Part shown: piece by piece, positions 42,744-51,638 of the stretch
How positions within the stretch are numbered: position 1 is the stretch's first letter
Layout: every line of letters starts with the position of its first letter
Origin: Limnohabitans sp. T6-20
Lineage (GTDB): Bacteria; Pseudomonadota; Gammaproteobacteria; Burkholderiales; Burkholderiaceae_C
Reading direction: 5' to 3'
Length of the DNA: 64,000 nt
NCBI RefSeq assembly: GCF_003063505.1
Contig: NZ_NERW01000002.1
Coordinates: 558,001 to 622,000 of the forward strand
Program-made: the position numbers and the translations under genes
The notes under the pieces: generated by a model
What the model saw: only the letters and a program-made list of their open reading frames with translations
Database searches by the model: none
What the model was told of the DNA's origin: nothing

Positions 42744-43592
42744 TTAACGCAGCAGAGACATCACTGTCTGAGGTGCCTGGTTGGCTTGAGCCAACATGGC
42801 GGTCGCTGCTTGCGAGATGATCTGCGTGCGGGCCAGCTCAGTGGTGGTCGCTGCGTAATCGGTGTCTTGAATGCGACTGCGTGAGGCTGCAGTATTTTGT
42901 GACACGTTGGTCAAGTTGTCTGCCGCGTAATTCAGGCGGTTGATGGTCGCGCCGTAAGTAGAACGCTCTGCGTCGACCAACTTCAGTGCGCCGTCGATGG
43001 AATCAATCGCTTTGGTCGCATCGGCTTGGGTCTTGACATCCAAGGCATCGATTTTCAGCGACTTACTGTCCATGCCCTGTGTGCCGAAATCAATTTTGAT
43101 TGCTGCAGAGGAGCCAGTGTTGGCGCTGACGTGCAATTCGGCAACCCCTTTGGTGCCGACTTCACTGTCAGCTGTGCCCTTGAAAATTTGCATGCCGTTC
43201 CACTGGGTGTTGTCTGCGATGCGTGTGATTTCGTCCGACAAGGCATCCACTTCGGATTGCAAGGCTGTACGGTCTTCAGAAGTGTTGGTGTCTGTGGCTG
43301 CCTGCACAGACAATTCACGCATGCGTTGCAGCATGTTCGTGATTTCTTTGGTGGCACCGTCGGCTGTCTGAATCAGCGAAATGCCGTCATTGGCGTTGCG
43401 AACCGCCTGGTTCAGGCCACGGATCTGGGCTGTCATTTTGTTGCTGATGGCCAAGCCTGCAGCATCGTCAGCAGCGCCGTTGATGCGGCTGCCGGTTGAC
43501 AGTTGCTCCATGGCTTTGCTCAGGCTGCGGTTGTTCACCGTCAACGCATTTTGGGCGATGGTGGACTTGATGTTGGTGTTGATAACGGTCAT
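42744..43592 (-). CDS. Flagellin (282 residues)
   Basis: D0/D1 motifs: VINTNIKSTIAQNALTVNN, MEQLSTGSRINGAADDAAG, MRELSVQAATDTNTSEDR, N-R-L-N-Y-A-A-D-N-L and tail AMLAQANQAPQTVMSLLR. As in the 278-residue paralogue, the central domain is very short. A sigma-28 promoter lies upstream (43700-43726) and a clear terminator downstream, so it is a monocistronic late gene and probably the main filament subunit under sigma-28 control. Confidence 0.96.
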   Translation of the reverse strand: MTVINTNIKSTIAQNALTVNNRSLSKAMEQLSTGSRINGAADDAAGLAISNKMTAQIRGLNQAVRNANDGISLIQTADGATKEITNMLQRMRELSVQAATDTNTSEDRTALQSEVDALSDEITRIADNTQWNGMQIFKGTADSEVGTKGVAELHVSANTGSSAAIKIDFGTQGMDSKSLKIDALDVKTQADATKAIDSIDGALKLVDAERSTYGATINRLNYAADNLTNVSQNTAASRSRIQDTDYAATTTELARTQIISQAATAMLAQANQAPQTVMSLLR

Positions 43593-43699
43593 GGTCTTAC
43601 TCCTTGAAGAGATTTATTTCAAAAGGTTGGCAGGAACCCGAAGGGAGTAGGACCTGCCTGTTTTCACAGAAAATCTGATTTGAATCTCTGTTACTAAAT

Positions 43700-43726
43700 G
43701 ATTCGGAAGTTGCAGAAAAAGCTTTA
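43700..43726 (-). promoter_or_regulatory. Sigma-28 promoter of the 282-residue flagellin
   Basis: Minus strand: TAAAGCTT, 11-bp spacer, TCCGAATC. The -35 matches the enteric TAAAG form; 108 bp before the flagellin ATG. Confidence 0.78.
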
Positions 43727-43750
43727 GGCTTGGATGCAATTTTTTTCGCA

Positions 43751-44119
43751 TCAGGACTTTTCGTCCTTGAACAAACCCTTCATGTTTTCCAGGTTGTTGG
43801 CTACGCGCAAAGCGACTTCACTGGGGATCTGGCGAACCACTTCGCCGTTCGCAGTGTTTTTAACGGTCACCACAATCTTGTTGGACACATCGTCCACGCT
43901 GAAGCTCAGATTGCGCTGGTTCTGTGTCATTTGCTTGTTCAGGTGTTCGGTAGCTTCTTTCAAAGCACGGCGTGCTTCCTGAGGATCAGGTTTCTTGTCG
44001 ACAGCGGGTTTGATGTCCACGGGGGGCTGTGGGCGGGCCTGTACTTCAGCCGTGCGCACACCAGGAATGGCCACGGGTGCCGATACGTGCGCTGCGTTGG
44101 TTTGGATGTCGTTGCTCAT
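43751..44119 (-). CDS. flaG: FlaG family flagellar protein
   Basis: The product has 122 residues. The N-terminal half is disordered and Pro/Ala-rich; the C-terminal half has the FlaG pattern L-S-F-S-V-D-D-x-x-x-K-I-V-V-T-V-K and G-E-V-V-R-Q-I-P-S-E-V-A-L-R-V-A. FlaG proteins affect filament length in several polar-flagellated bacteria. Lies between the flagellin and fliD genes with its own sigma-28 promoter. Confidence 0.93.
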   Translation of the reverse strand: MSNDIQTNAAHVSAPVAIPGVRTAEVQARPQPPVDIKPAVDKKPDPQEARRALKEATEHLNKQMTQNQRNLSFSVDDVSNKIVVTVKNTANGEVVRQIPSEVALRVANNLENMKGLFKDEKS

Positions 44120-44207
44120 GGCTTTGTCCTTGGTCTAGTCCCCGCTGACAGTACTGGCGCATGGCCAACCGCTTGAACGGTTCACCAATTGGGGATGTCG
44201 TGACTAG

Positions 44208-44234
44208 GATTCGGCCGTCGTGGGCAGAACTTGA
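44208..44234 (-). promoter_or_regulatory. Sigma-28 promoter of flaG
   Basis: Minus strand: TCAAGTTC, 11-bp spacer, GCCGAATC; matches the flgM promoter in 15 of 16 fixed positions. 88 bp before ATG 44119. Confidence 0.82.
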
Positions 44235-44311
44235 GCGGTTTTTTGCAAAAAGCGGCAAAAAATGGCCGAAATCTGGAATTTGCCAAGAAATCCAGTCGGG
44301 CTGGTGCCCAT

Positions 44312-45730
44312 TTAGCCGGTGTAGGCCTTCATCATGCCGTCAAAGGTGCCCTTGAGGCTGGCGCGCGTGCTGTTGCTGTTGCCCACGATGCTTTCCATGA
44401 TGCTGAATTGGTTCGTATAGCGGGTCATGAGCTTTTGCATGCGCTCTTCCAGCACCGTCAAATCTTCTTTGTATTTGGCAATCTGCTTGGTGGCGTTTTG
44501 GCTTTGGGTGTCGATCAGACCGGTCGACAGCAGCATTTTTTCGAGCTTGTTGATGGCCCCGCCGGCCAGACCAGCTGGTGCGGTGCTGTAGATGCTTTTG
44601 TTGTTGGTGCCTGCGCTGAACATGGTGGCGACTTCGCCAAAATTGTTTTGCAGGGCTTTGTCCAGCTTGGCTTCGTCCAGCGTGAGTTTGCCGTAACGGT
44701 CGATGCTCAGGCCGACATCGCGCCCGGCCTTGATGGTGGTGCCCGGGGTTGTGGATGTGGCGGTGATCATGTCACGCACCTGCTTGCGCACGCTTTGCAG
44801 CAGGTTGTCGCCCGCCAGTGCGCCGCCAAAATCTTTGACTTCGCTGGCACTGTCGCCCAGGATGTTCAGGGATTCTTCAAAATCGTTGTAGGCAGTGACC
44901 AGGCCCTGGATGTTGCCCTTGATGCCTGCGGTGTCGCGGTTCAAGTCCAGTCGGGCTGCGCCTGTGCTGGTGGCATACAAATCCAGGGTCACGCCGTCGA
45001 TGACGTCGCTGATGGTGTTGCTGCTGCGGGTGACAGGCAAGCCGTTGACTTTGAAGCTGGCGTCGGTGGCGGTTTGCAAGTTGCTGCTGAAACTGACGCC
45101 CGGCACCGGCACCTTGGGGTCCGTGCCTGTGGCTGTTCCGTCGTCGCTGGTCAGCGTGAAGTTTTTGGCCGCGCCGGTTTCGCCTGTGATGACCACGTTG
45201 TAGCCGCTGCCGGTGTTGATGAGCTGTGCCGTGACCCCAAGTTTGGCGCCGTTGATGGCGCTGACCATGCCGGCCGGGGTGGCGGTAGTGACCTGGATGT
45301 CGCCTTGGCTCGCGCCGCCTACGCTGAGGTTCAGTTTGAAGGCGGCCCCACCGTTGAGGGGGGTCGCGCGGTCGGCAAAGTTGCTGCTCGCGGTGCGCTG
45401 AGCCAGCGCGGTTTGCAACACCTCGATGCTGTAGCTACCGGCTTCGGCGGTGCTGCTGGCCGAGATGCCAAAAGCGCTGGGTTGCGTGTTGCTGGGCTGG
45501 ATGGAGCTGAAGTCGCTGGCGTCGTTGAGTTTGCCAAAGGCGGTTTTGAGCGTCGACAGGGCGAATTTGATGGCGCTGTAGCCCGAGATGCGGGCTTCGG
45601 TCTTGGTGATTTTGGCGTCGATCCGCTCTTTTTTGGGCGTTTTTTCTGCGTCCACCAGACTTTGGGCAAGCGCTTTGACATCGATGCCGGAGCCGGCGCC
45701 GAGGGTGTTGACAATGCTGCTGGTGGCCAT
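44312..45730 (-). CDS. fliD: Flagellar filament capping protein FliD
   Basis: The product has 472 residues. The N-terminus has S-S-I-V-N-T-L-G-A-G-S-G-I-D (family motif G-x-G-S-G-I-D) and helical D0 segment; the middle holds beta-rich repeats; the C-terminus has D-L-T-V-L-E-E-R-M-Q and Y-T-N-Q-F, S-I-M-E-S, typical of the coiled D0. FliD caps the growing filament and promotes flagellin folding. No fliS gene, its usual follower, is seen between here and flaG. Confidence 0.95.
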   Translation of the reverse strand: MATSSIVNTLGAGSGIDVKALAQSLVDAEKTPKKERIDAKITKTEARISGYSAIKFALSTLKTAFGKLNDASDFSSIQPSNTQPSAFGISASSTAEAGSYSIEVLQTALAQRTASSNFADRATPLNGGAAFKLNLSVGGASQGDIQVTTATPAGMVSAINGAKLGVTAQLINTGSGYNVVITGETGAAKNFTLTSDDGTATGTDPKVPVPGVSFSSNLQTATDASFKVNGLPVTRSSNTISDVIDGVTLDLYATSTGAARLDLNRDTAGIKGNIQGLVTAYNDFEESLNILGDSASEVKDFGGALAGDNLLQSVRKQVRDMITATSTTPGTTIKAGRDVGLSIDRYGKLTLDEAKLDKALQNNFGEVATMFSAGTNNKSIYSTAPAGLAGGAINKLEKMLLSTGLIDTQSQNATKQIAKYKEDLTVLEERMQKLMTRYTNQFSIMESIVGNSNSTRASLKGTFDGMMKAYTG

Positions 45731-45773
45731 GGGGTGGGTTCGCTGGTGGGGTGTTGGGTCGAGGTCCGCTCAT

Positions 45774-45800
45774 GAATCGGCGCGAGGCGCTGAAACTTGA
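45774..45800 (-). promoter_or_regulatory. Sigma-28 promoter of fliD
   Basis: Minus strand: TCAAGTTT, 11-bp spacer, GCCGATTC. Best sigma-28 match in the window; 44 bp before ATG 45730. Confidence 0.85.
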
Positions 45801-45815
45801 GCCGAGATGTTGGTC

Positions 45816-46730
45816 TTAGCCTCGGATGTAATCAAAAAGTGACAAGCCGGAGATTTTGGAGAAGCTGCTCATGGCCGCTTCCAGCGACATCATTTCCTTG
45901 TTCATGCGGGTCACGGCTTCGGCGTAGTCCAGGTCTTCAATCTCGGACAGCGTGGATTTCATGCGCAACTGGGATTCCTCGAGCACGCCTTTTTGGGTCG
46001 AGATCACTTGCTGGTCGGAGCCATTTTTGGCTTGTGACAGTGTCAAGGTGTTGTGCATTTGGGTCACGTCAGCGATGCCCTGTTGGATGCCTGTGGTCTC
46101 GTTGTTGTTTGTGGCGGAGATCATCTGGTCCAGCGAATCAAAAAAGCCGATGGCCTCACCGTCGCCGCGCACCACACGGCTGAACACGTCGGTGCCTGCG
46201 CGTGTGAATTGCACCGTGCGCTCTACGCCTGCCGGAATACTGGTCTGGGTTTGGTCGCCTTGGTATTGCACCTGGCCCGTGCCGTTTTCGGCAAATGCAG
46301 GGGTGTTGACCCGCGTCCCGGAGAACAGGTAGTTGCCGCTGTCGTCCTGGGTGTTGCCCAAGCTGAGCAATTGGTCGCGCAGGGCTTTCATTTCCACGCC
46401 CACGGCTTTGCGGTCGTCAGGCCCCAAGGTGTCGTTGGACGCTTGAATGGCCAGCTCTTTCAGGCGGATCAGCAGGTCGTTGGAGGCGCTGAGGGCGTTT
46501 TCTTCGGCGCCAAAACGGCGCAGGGCCACATCCAGTGTGCGCATGTGGCTGTCCTGGCGTTGCACCTCGCCCTTGAGGCGCTGGATGGCGGCGGCCTGGT
46601 CGGGCGCAGAACTGGGTGACAAGATTTGCTTGCCCACGGCCAGCTGGGCCTGAGTGGTCGCCAGTTTGTTCTGGGTGGTGCTCATGCGTTCGGTCGCACG
46701 GTCAAACAAGAAGGAGGTGGAGATTTTCAT
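45816..46730 (-). CDS. flgL: Hook-filament junction protein FlgL (HAP3)
   Basis: The product has 304 residues. N-terminus R-I-S-T-S-F-L-F-D-like start followed by T-Q-N-K-L-A-T-T-Q and Q-L-A-V-G-K-Q-I-L-S-P-S-S-A-P-D-Q-A; C-terminus Y-A-E-A-V-T-R-M-N-K-E and S-F-S-K-I-S-G-L-S-L-F-D-Y-I-R. This is the flagellin-like fold of HAP3. Seventeen bases after flgK in the long flg operon. Confidence 0.95.
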   Translation of the reverse strand: MKISTSFLFDRATERMSTTQNKLATTQAQLAVGKQILSPSSAPDQAAAIQRLKGEVQRQDSHMRTLDVALRRFGAEENALSASNDLLIRLKELAIQASNDTLGPDDRKAVGVEMKALRDQLLSLGNTQDDSGNYLFSGTRVNTPAFAENGTGQVQYQGDQTQTSIPAGVERTVQFTRAGTDVFSRVVRGDGEAIGFFDSLDQMISATNNNETTGIQQGIADVTQMHNTLTLSQAKNGSDQQVISTQKGVLEESQLRMKSTLSEIEDLDYAEAVTRMNKEMMSLEAAMSSFSKISGLSLFDYIRG

Positions 46731-46747
46731 GAGAACGCTTTCGGGGT

Positions 46748-49243
46748 TCAGCGGATCTGCAAGATGCTGTCAAACAAGGCCATGGCGGTTTGCATGACTT
46801 TGGCGTTGGCTTGGTAGGCCTGTTGAAAGCGCACGAGCGCGGAAGCTTCCTGATCCAGGCTCACACCTGAAATACCGTCGCGTGCTTCTTTGGCTTGCTC
46901 ATGCACCACCGTCAGGGCTTGCTCTGCAATGGCCGCTTGCCGCGCCACGTTGCCCACCTGGTTGACCCGCTCAATGTAGGCCTCGGTCATGGTGAGGCCA
47001 CCGGGCATGATCGGCGCTTTTTCCAGATTGCCCAACTGCAGCATGGCTTCGTTGTTGCCGATGCCGTTGCGGTTGCCGTCGATGGTGAACTTGTCGCCCG
47101 TCTTCGGCAGGGTTGAAAAGTCCAACGACAAGCCGCGGTATTGCACGCTGGGCGGCGGCATGCCGGGCAGGGCGACCATGCTGCGCTCGGCCAACACCGT
47201 CTGACTGTTGACGTCGCGAATCACGTAGTCGGTGTCAGAGATGAATTCCACCTCGAGCGGCGCGCTGCGCAACGCCTGCTTCATGTTGTTGTCCAGGCCG
47301 CCAAACTGGGCGGTCACGCTGGCTTGGGTGGGCTGTCCGCTGGTGTCGGTGACAAACACCAGCAGGTCATCGGGGGCCGTGCCCTTGATGTACAGGCTGG
47401 TGGAAAAACCCAGTCGCTGCAAATCTGCCGGGCTGCCGTTGGAGCCCAGCCCCAAGCGAATGTCCCCCGTGCTGGCCGTGGCAGACGTGCGGCTGAGCGT
47501 GATCTGTCCTTGCGCATCCAGGCTCGCTTGCAGGCCTGTTTGGTTTTGTTGTGCCGGGGCATTGACCCAGGCCACAAAATCTGCAGCGGTGTTCAGCCCG
47601 TCGGGGATGGCCACGCCGTTGAGTGTGAAGGTGCCCCCCGTGGTGGGCAGCAACAAGCTGGCATCCAGCTTGAGTTGCGCAGGCTGAGCGATGGGGTCCA
47701 GGCGTTCGCCCGTCAACACGTTGAACTGCTGTTCCTGTACCACTTCGGCTTTGACACCCAAAAAGATGTCCATGTCCATGTAGGTGGACGCCCCGCTTTT
47801 GTTCAGGTAGGCATCGCTGTAAGTCGCGCCGTTTTCTGCGCCGTTGCTGGAGCGCAGCAGCAAACCCTGATCGACTTCGCTCAACGGTGTGCCAATCAGG
47901 TGGCGACCATCGCGGGTGATGACTTGCAGGTTTTGCAGATCGCTGGCGGTGGACAAGGTCAGGGTGAGGTCGCGCATGCCCTGGGCCACCAAGCCTACAG
48001 AGGCAAAGCTTTGGCCAAATCCGATGGGCAGTGTTTCGGTGGCCACAGCGGGCGCTTGGGCGCTGCCCAACGCCCCCAGCAGACTGGTCGGGCCAGCGAA
48101 CTCGGGTTCTGCGTAGCCAATGCGTGCCTGAGCAGTGCCCTTGTTGAGTGGGTCGTCAATGACCCGGAATTGCCCGGCCACGGCCACGCGGTTGGCATCC
48201 TGGATGAGCATGCGCATGCCGCCAGCGGTGTCGGTTTCACCTGCCGCAAAGCCAAACAGATCACCTCCGAGCAGGCCTTCGGCATCGATGCCGGATCGGT
48301 GCACGGCGTTGATTTCATCGACGACCACGCGCGACAAATTGTTCAGTGAGTCGGCCGCCGGTGCCAGCACCTGCTCTCGAAAATTGAGCACACCACCCAA
48401 CTTGCCGTTGGTGATGGGAGGCAATGCCAGCTGCAGGCCTGTGACCGGGTTGGTGGGCGGATAGCGGTAGTTCAGTTGCAGGTCACCATTGGTCGCAGTG
48501 CTGACCATGATGTCGCGTGACTCGTCTTTGTTGACCAAAAAACCTTGGCTGCTGGTGTCGCCCAAGGTGACCAGCACTTCGCCGTTTTCCGAAAAACTGG
48601 TTTTGATGGCCGTCAATTCGGACATTTTGCGCAGCAGCAGGTCGCGCTGGTCGAGCAACTCCGACGGTTGCTTGTTGACGTCGGTGTGTTTGCCCAGTTG
48701 CTTGTTGACCAGTGCCAATTGCTTGGTCATGGCATTGACTTGGCCCACATCGGTTTCAACCGACTGGCGGGTTTCGTTGTTCAGCAATTCAAATTGGCTG
48801 GACAGTTGCCGAAAACGCGCAGCCAGGCCATCTGAATCGCGCAAAAAGCTGGTCCGTGAGACGGTGGAAGCCGGGTCGCTGGCCAGGTCACGCGCCGATT
48901 CATAAAACCGGTTCATGGCGGTGGTCAGGCCGATGCTTTCGTCGCCCATGATGTCGATCAGGCGGTTGACGTACGACAGCAGCGGCTTTTGGCTGGCCAG
49001 ATCGCTGTTGCTGTTGCGCAGGTTGGATTCGACAAAGGCGTCGTACTGGCGCTGCACTGCGTCAAAGCGGGTGCCCGTGCCCAGGTAACTGTTGCCCATC
49101 TGACGCGGCTGGTTGGCCGCCAAGGAAACGTCCTGGCGGGTGTAGCCGTCGGTGTTGACGTTGGCAATGTTGTTGGAGACGGTCGCCAACGCACGTTGGT
49201 ACGCGTTGACGCCTGAGCTGCCAATGCTGAGCAAGTCACTCAT
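46748..49243 (-). CDS. flgK: Hook-associated protein FlgK (HAP1), long form
   Basis: The product has 831 residues (enteric FlgK about 550). N-terminal S-S-G-V-N-A-Y-Q-R-A-L-A-T-V-S-N-N-I-A-N and N-V-N-T-D-G-Y-T-R-Q are rod/hook-family motifs; the C-terminal S-G-V-S-L-D-Q-E-A-S-A-L-V-R-F-Q-Q-A-Y-Q-A-N-A-K-V is the HAP1 signature. The surplus of about 280 residues lies in the outer variable domains (about 300-700). Start overlaps the flgJ stop by four bases. Confidence 0.95.
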   Translation of the reverse strand: MSDLLSIGSSGVNAYQRALATVSNNIANVNTDGYTRQDVSLAANQPRQMGNSYLGTGTRFDAVQRQYDAFVESNLRNSNSDLASQKPLLSYVNRLIDIMGDESIGLTTAMNRFYESARDLASDPASTVSRTSFLRDSDGLAARFRQLSSQFELLNNETRQSVETDVGQVNAMTKQLALVNKQLGKHTDVNKQPSELLDQRDLLLRKMSELTAIKTSFSENGEVLVTLGDTSSQGFLVNKDESRDIMVSTATNGDLQLNYRYPPTNPVTGLQLALPPITNGKLGGVLNFREQVLAPAADSLNNLSRVVVDEINAVHRSGIDAEGLLGGDLFGFAAGETDTAGGMRMLIQDANRVAVAGQFRVIDDPLNKGTAQARIGYAEPEFAGPTSLLGALGSAQAPAVATETLPIGFGQSFASVGLVAQGMRDLTLTLSTASDLQNLQVITRDGRHLIGTPLSEVDQGLLLRSSNGAENGATYSDAYLNKSGASTYMDMDIFLGVKAEVVQEQQFNVLTGERLDPIAQPAQLKLDASLLLPTTGGTFTLNGVAIPDGLNTAADFVAWVNAPAQQNQTGLQASLDAQGQITLSRTSATASTGDIRLGLGSNGSPADLQRLGFSTSLYIKGTAPDDLLVFVTDTSGQPTQASVTAQFGGLDNNMKQALRSAPLEVEFISDTDYVIRDVNSQTVLAERSMVALPGMPPPSVQYRGLSLDFSTLPKTGDKFTIDGNRNGIGNNEAMLQLGNLEKAPIMPGGLTMTEAYIERVNQVGNVARQAAIAEQALTVVHEQAKEARDGISGVSLDQEASALVRFQQAYQANAKVMQTAMALFDSILQIR

Positions 49244-49716
49244 GGTTTAGCCCCCGGTGTGACGGTGTCGAGCTTGTAGCCGGTGATGCGCTCAAGCTCG
49301 TAGGCTTTGATGGCCTCTGGTTTGAGTGACATGGCTTCGCGAGCCGGATTCAGGGGCATGGCCTGGTTATCTGTTTTGTGCAGTTGCAGGGCGTCTTGCG
49401 TGCTCAGACCCTGTGCCAGCGTCATCTGGCGCTCCATCATGTTCGCCAGGCCCATGCCGCCGCGCTTGACCATTTGCAAAGAGACTTCCTTGTCCATCAG
49501 GTCTTGGTACATGTCCATGTTGCCGCCTTCAACCAGGTCGCTTTTTTCAATCGACTCACGCATGGTCTTCATCATTTGCTGAATGAAATAAGCTTCAAAC
49601 TGCTCTGAGGTTTGACGAATGGCTTTGGACGGGTCTTGCGCCGCCTCACCCTTCAAGCGCGTGAGGGCGTTGAAGTCCAGGTAGGTGCTGGAGGTGTTGG
49701 TGGACAGGTCGCTCAT
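49240..49716 (-). CDS. flgJ: Rod-binding protein FlgJ, single-domain form (no muramidase)
   Basis: The product has 158 residues. The N-terminal rod-cap domain is clear: S-E-Q-F-E-A-Y-F-I-Q-Q-M-M-K-T-M-R and D-L-M-D-K-E-V-S-L-Q-M-V-K-R-G-G-M-G-L-A. The C-terminal peptidoglycan hydrolase domain found in dual-domain FlgJ of gamma- and most betaproteobacteria is absent; the 60 extra residues lack its features. Ends in ATGA overlap with flgK, so it is not a random truncation. A separate hydrolase must open the cell wall. Confidence 0.92.
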   Translation of the reverse strand: MSDLSTNTSSTYLDFNALTRLKGEAAQDPSKAIRQTSEQFEAYFIQQMMKTMRESIEKSDLVEGGNMDMYQDLMDKEVSLQMVKRGGMGLANMMERQMTLAQGLSTQDALQLHKTDNQAMPLNPAREAMSLKPEAIKAYELERITGYKLDTVTPGAKP

Positions 49717-49742
49717 GGGGAGTCTCTTTAGGGGGTGTCTCT

Positions 49743-50867
49743 TTAGATCACGATCAGTTCGGCACGCAAACTGCCCGAGCTTTTGAGGGCTTCGAGGATG
49801 GCGATCAGAGCCGAAGGTGTGGCACCCACTTGGTTGACTGCATCGACCACCTGGCGCAAGTCCACGCCGGGTTGGAACAGGAACATCGGATTTTTGGGTT
49901 CAGACACGGCAATGTCGGCGTTTTGTACGGCAGCCGTTTGACCGCGTGAAAACGCATTGGGTTGAGAGACTTCGTTGGTCGCCGAAATCGCCACAGAAAT
50001 CGTGCCGTGGGCAACGGCAGCTGCCGTCACGCGCACGTTGCGGCTGATGACCACAGTGCCGGTGCGCGAATTGACCACCACGCGAGCGGGTGGATCGCCA
50101 GGCACGACGTCCAGGTTTTCAACCATGCTCATGAACGCCACGCGTTGCGACATGTCGCTGGGGGCCTTGATCGCAAAGGACATGCCGTCCAGCGCCGTGG
50201 CGGTGCCTTGACCGAAACTCTTGTTGACGGCATTGACGATGGCGGTGGTGGTGGTGAAGTCCGACTCGCGCACGTTCATGACCACATGGTCAGATTTTTC
50301 AAAGGGCGTGTCGACGATGCGCTCGACGGTGGCGCCACCTGGGATGCGGGCCGATGTGGGCACGCCGATGCTGACTTTCGAGCCTGCGGCGCTGGTTTCC
50401 ACGCCCGTGGCAGTCAGGGCACCTTGTGCCAGGCTGTAAATTTCGCCATCGACACCGCGCAGGCTGGTGAGCAGCAAATTGCCGCCGCGCAGGCTGGTGG
50501 CCTTGCCGATGGCCGAGACGTTGATGTCAATTTTTTGGCCTGGCTTGGCAAAACCGGGCAACTCGGCGGTGACCATCACGGCGGCCACGTTCTTGATGTC
50601 GATCTTGCCGCTGGTGGCGTTTTGTTCAAAGTCAGACAGCGGGCCGTCAATGCCGACACCCAAACGGGCCAACATGGATTTCATGCTTTGGGCCGTGAAC
50701 GACACATCCGAGCCATCCCCCGTGCCTTGCAAACCGACCACCAGGCCGTAACCGATCAGCTGGTTGGTACGGCCAGCGGCGACCGATGCCAGGTCCTTGA
50801 CGCGGTCAGCCCAGGCCGAGCCGGACAGACACAGCAACAAAAGAAGGGTGAAGAGGGGGGATTTCAT
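49743..50867 (-). CDS. flgI: Flagellar P-ring protein FlgI
   Basis: The product has 374 residues with a signal peptide (MKSPLFTLLLLLCLSGSAWA). Conserved D-R-V-K-D-L-A-S, N-Q-L-I-G-Y-G-L-V-V-G-L-Q-G-T-G-D, T-G-T-V-V-I and R-A-E-L-I-V-I at the end identify FlgI. It forms the periplasmic P-ring bushing around the rod. The start at 50867 is set by the signal peptide. Confidence 0.97.
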   Translation of the reverse strand: MKSPLFTLLLLLCLSGSAWADRVKDLASVAAGRTNQLIGYGLVVGLQGTGDGSDVSFTAQSMKSMLARLGVGIDGPLSDFEQNATSGKIDIKNVAAVMVTAELPGFAKPGQKIDINVSAIGKATSLRGGNLLLTSLRGVDGEIYSLAQGALTATGVETSAAGSKVSIGVPTSARIPGGATVERIVDTPFEKSDHVVMNVRESDFTTTTAIVNAVNKSFGQGTATALDGMSFAIKAPSDMSQRVAFMSMVENLDVVPGDPPARVVVNSRTGTVVISRNVRVTAAAVAHGTISVAISATNEVSQPNAFSRGQTAAVQNADIAVSEPKNPMFLFQPGVDLRQVVDAVNQVGATPSALIAILEALKSSGSLRAELIVI

Positions 50868-50890
50868 GGAGTTTCCAGCGTTTCGTTGGC

Positions 50891-51628
50891 TCAGAAGGGC
50901 CAGAACTTCATCAGGGCGTTGGTGCCCCAACCGGCTTTGGCCGCGTTGGCCATGTCGCCTGTGCCGCGGTAAGCGATCTGGGCATTGGCCAAACGGCGCG
51001 ATTGCACGGTGTTGTTGGGCGAAATGTCTTCGGGGCGGATGATGCCGCTGACCTGGATGATTTCGGCACCCTCGGTCAGGGCCAGTTGTTTTTCGCCGCG
51101 CACCATCAGGTTGCCATTGGCCAGCACATCGACAACGGTCACCGAGACATCGCCGATCAGGCTGGCTTTTTGGTCAGCCTCGCCGCCGCCCACGCTTTCG
51201 ATGTTGGCTTTGCTCAAGTCCACGCCGCCCATGACGCCATTCAGGGTCGTGCCCAGAATTTTGGTGGGCAGGTGCATGCCTTGCACCCGGGCATTCAAAC
51301 CGTTGGGATTGCCGACAGCAGAGGGAATCACGTCGTTCTTGGCGGCCCGCTTGACACTGCCGCTTTGGGTGCGGCCCGCTTGGGTGGACTCGTTGAGCAA
51401 GACGGTGATCACATCGCCCACGTTGTAGGCACGCACGCGACCAAACCAGTTGTCGCTTTGACGTCCGTTGTAAATGGCACCGGTGGCCATTTTGGGTTTT
51501 TCGACAGCGACCGGCAGGACCGGGGCGAACTGCGGCGAATGGGCCATGGGCGCGTTCGTCGATGAGCAACCGCTCAGACCCAGCGCCAAAGCGATGCCAG
51601 CCAAAGAAAAGGGAAGTGTTTTGTTCAT
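50891..51628 (-). CDS. flgH: Flagellar L-ring lipoprotein FlgH
   Basis: The product has 245 residues with a lipoprotein signal (LSGC, Cys21), so it is anchored in the outer membrane. Motifs D-x-x-A-Y-N-V-G-D-V-I-T-V-L, R-P-E-D-I-S-P-x-N-T-V and A-Q-I-A-Y-R-G-T-G match FlgH. Twenty-three bases before flgI. Confidence 0.97.
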   Translation of the reverse strand: MNKTLPFSLAGIALALGLSGCSSTNAPMAHSPQFAPVLPVAVEKPKMATGAIYNGRQSDNWFGRVRAYNVGDVITVLLNESTQAGRTQSGSVKRAAKNDVIPSAVGNPNGLNARVQGMHLPTKILGTTLNGVMGGVDLSKANIESVGGGEADQKASLIGDVSVTVVDVLANGNLMVRGEKQLALTEGAEIIQVSGIIRPEDISPNNTVQSRRLANAQIAYRGTGDMANAAKAGWGTNALMKFWPF

Positions 51629-51638
51629 GGTGCGCCGC

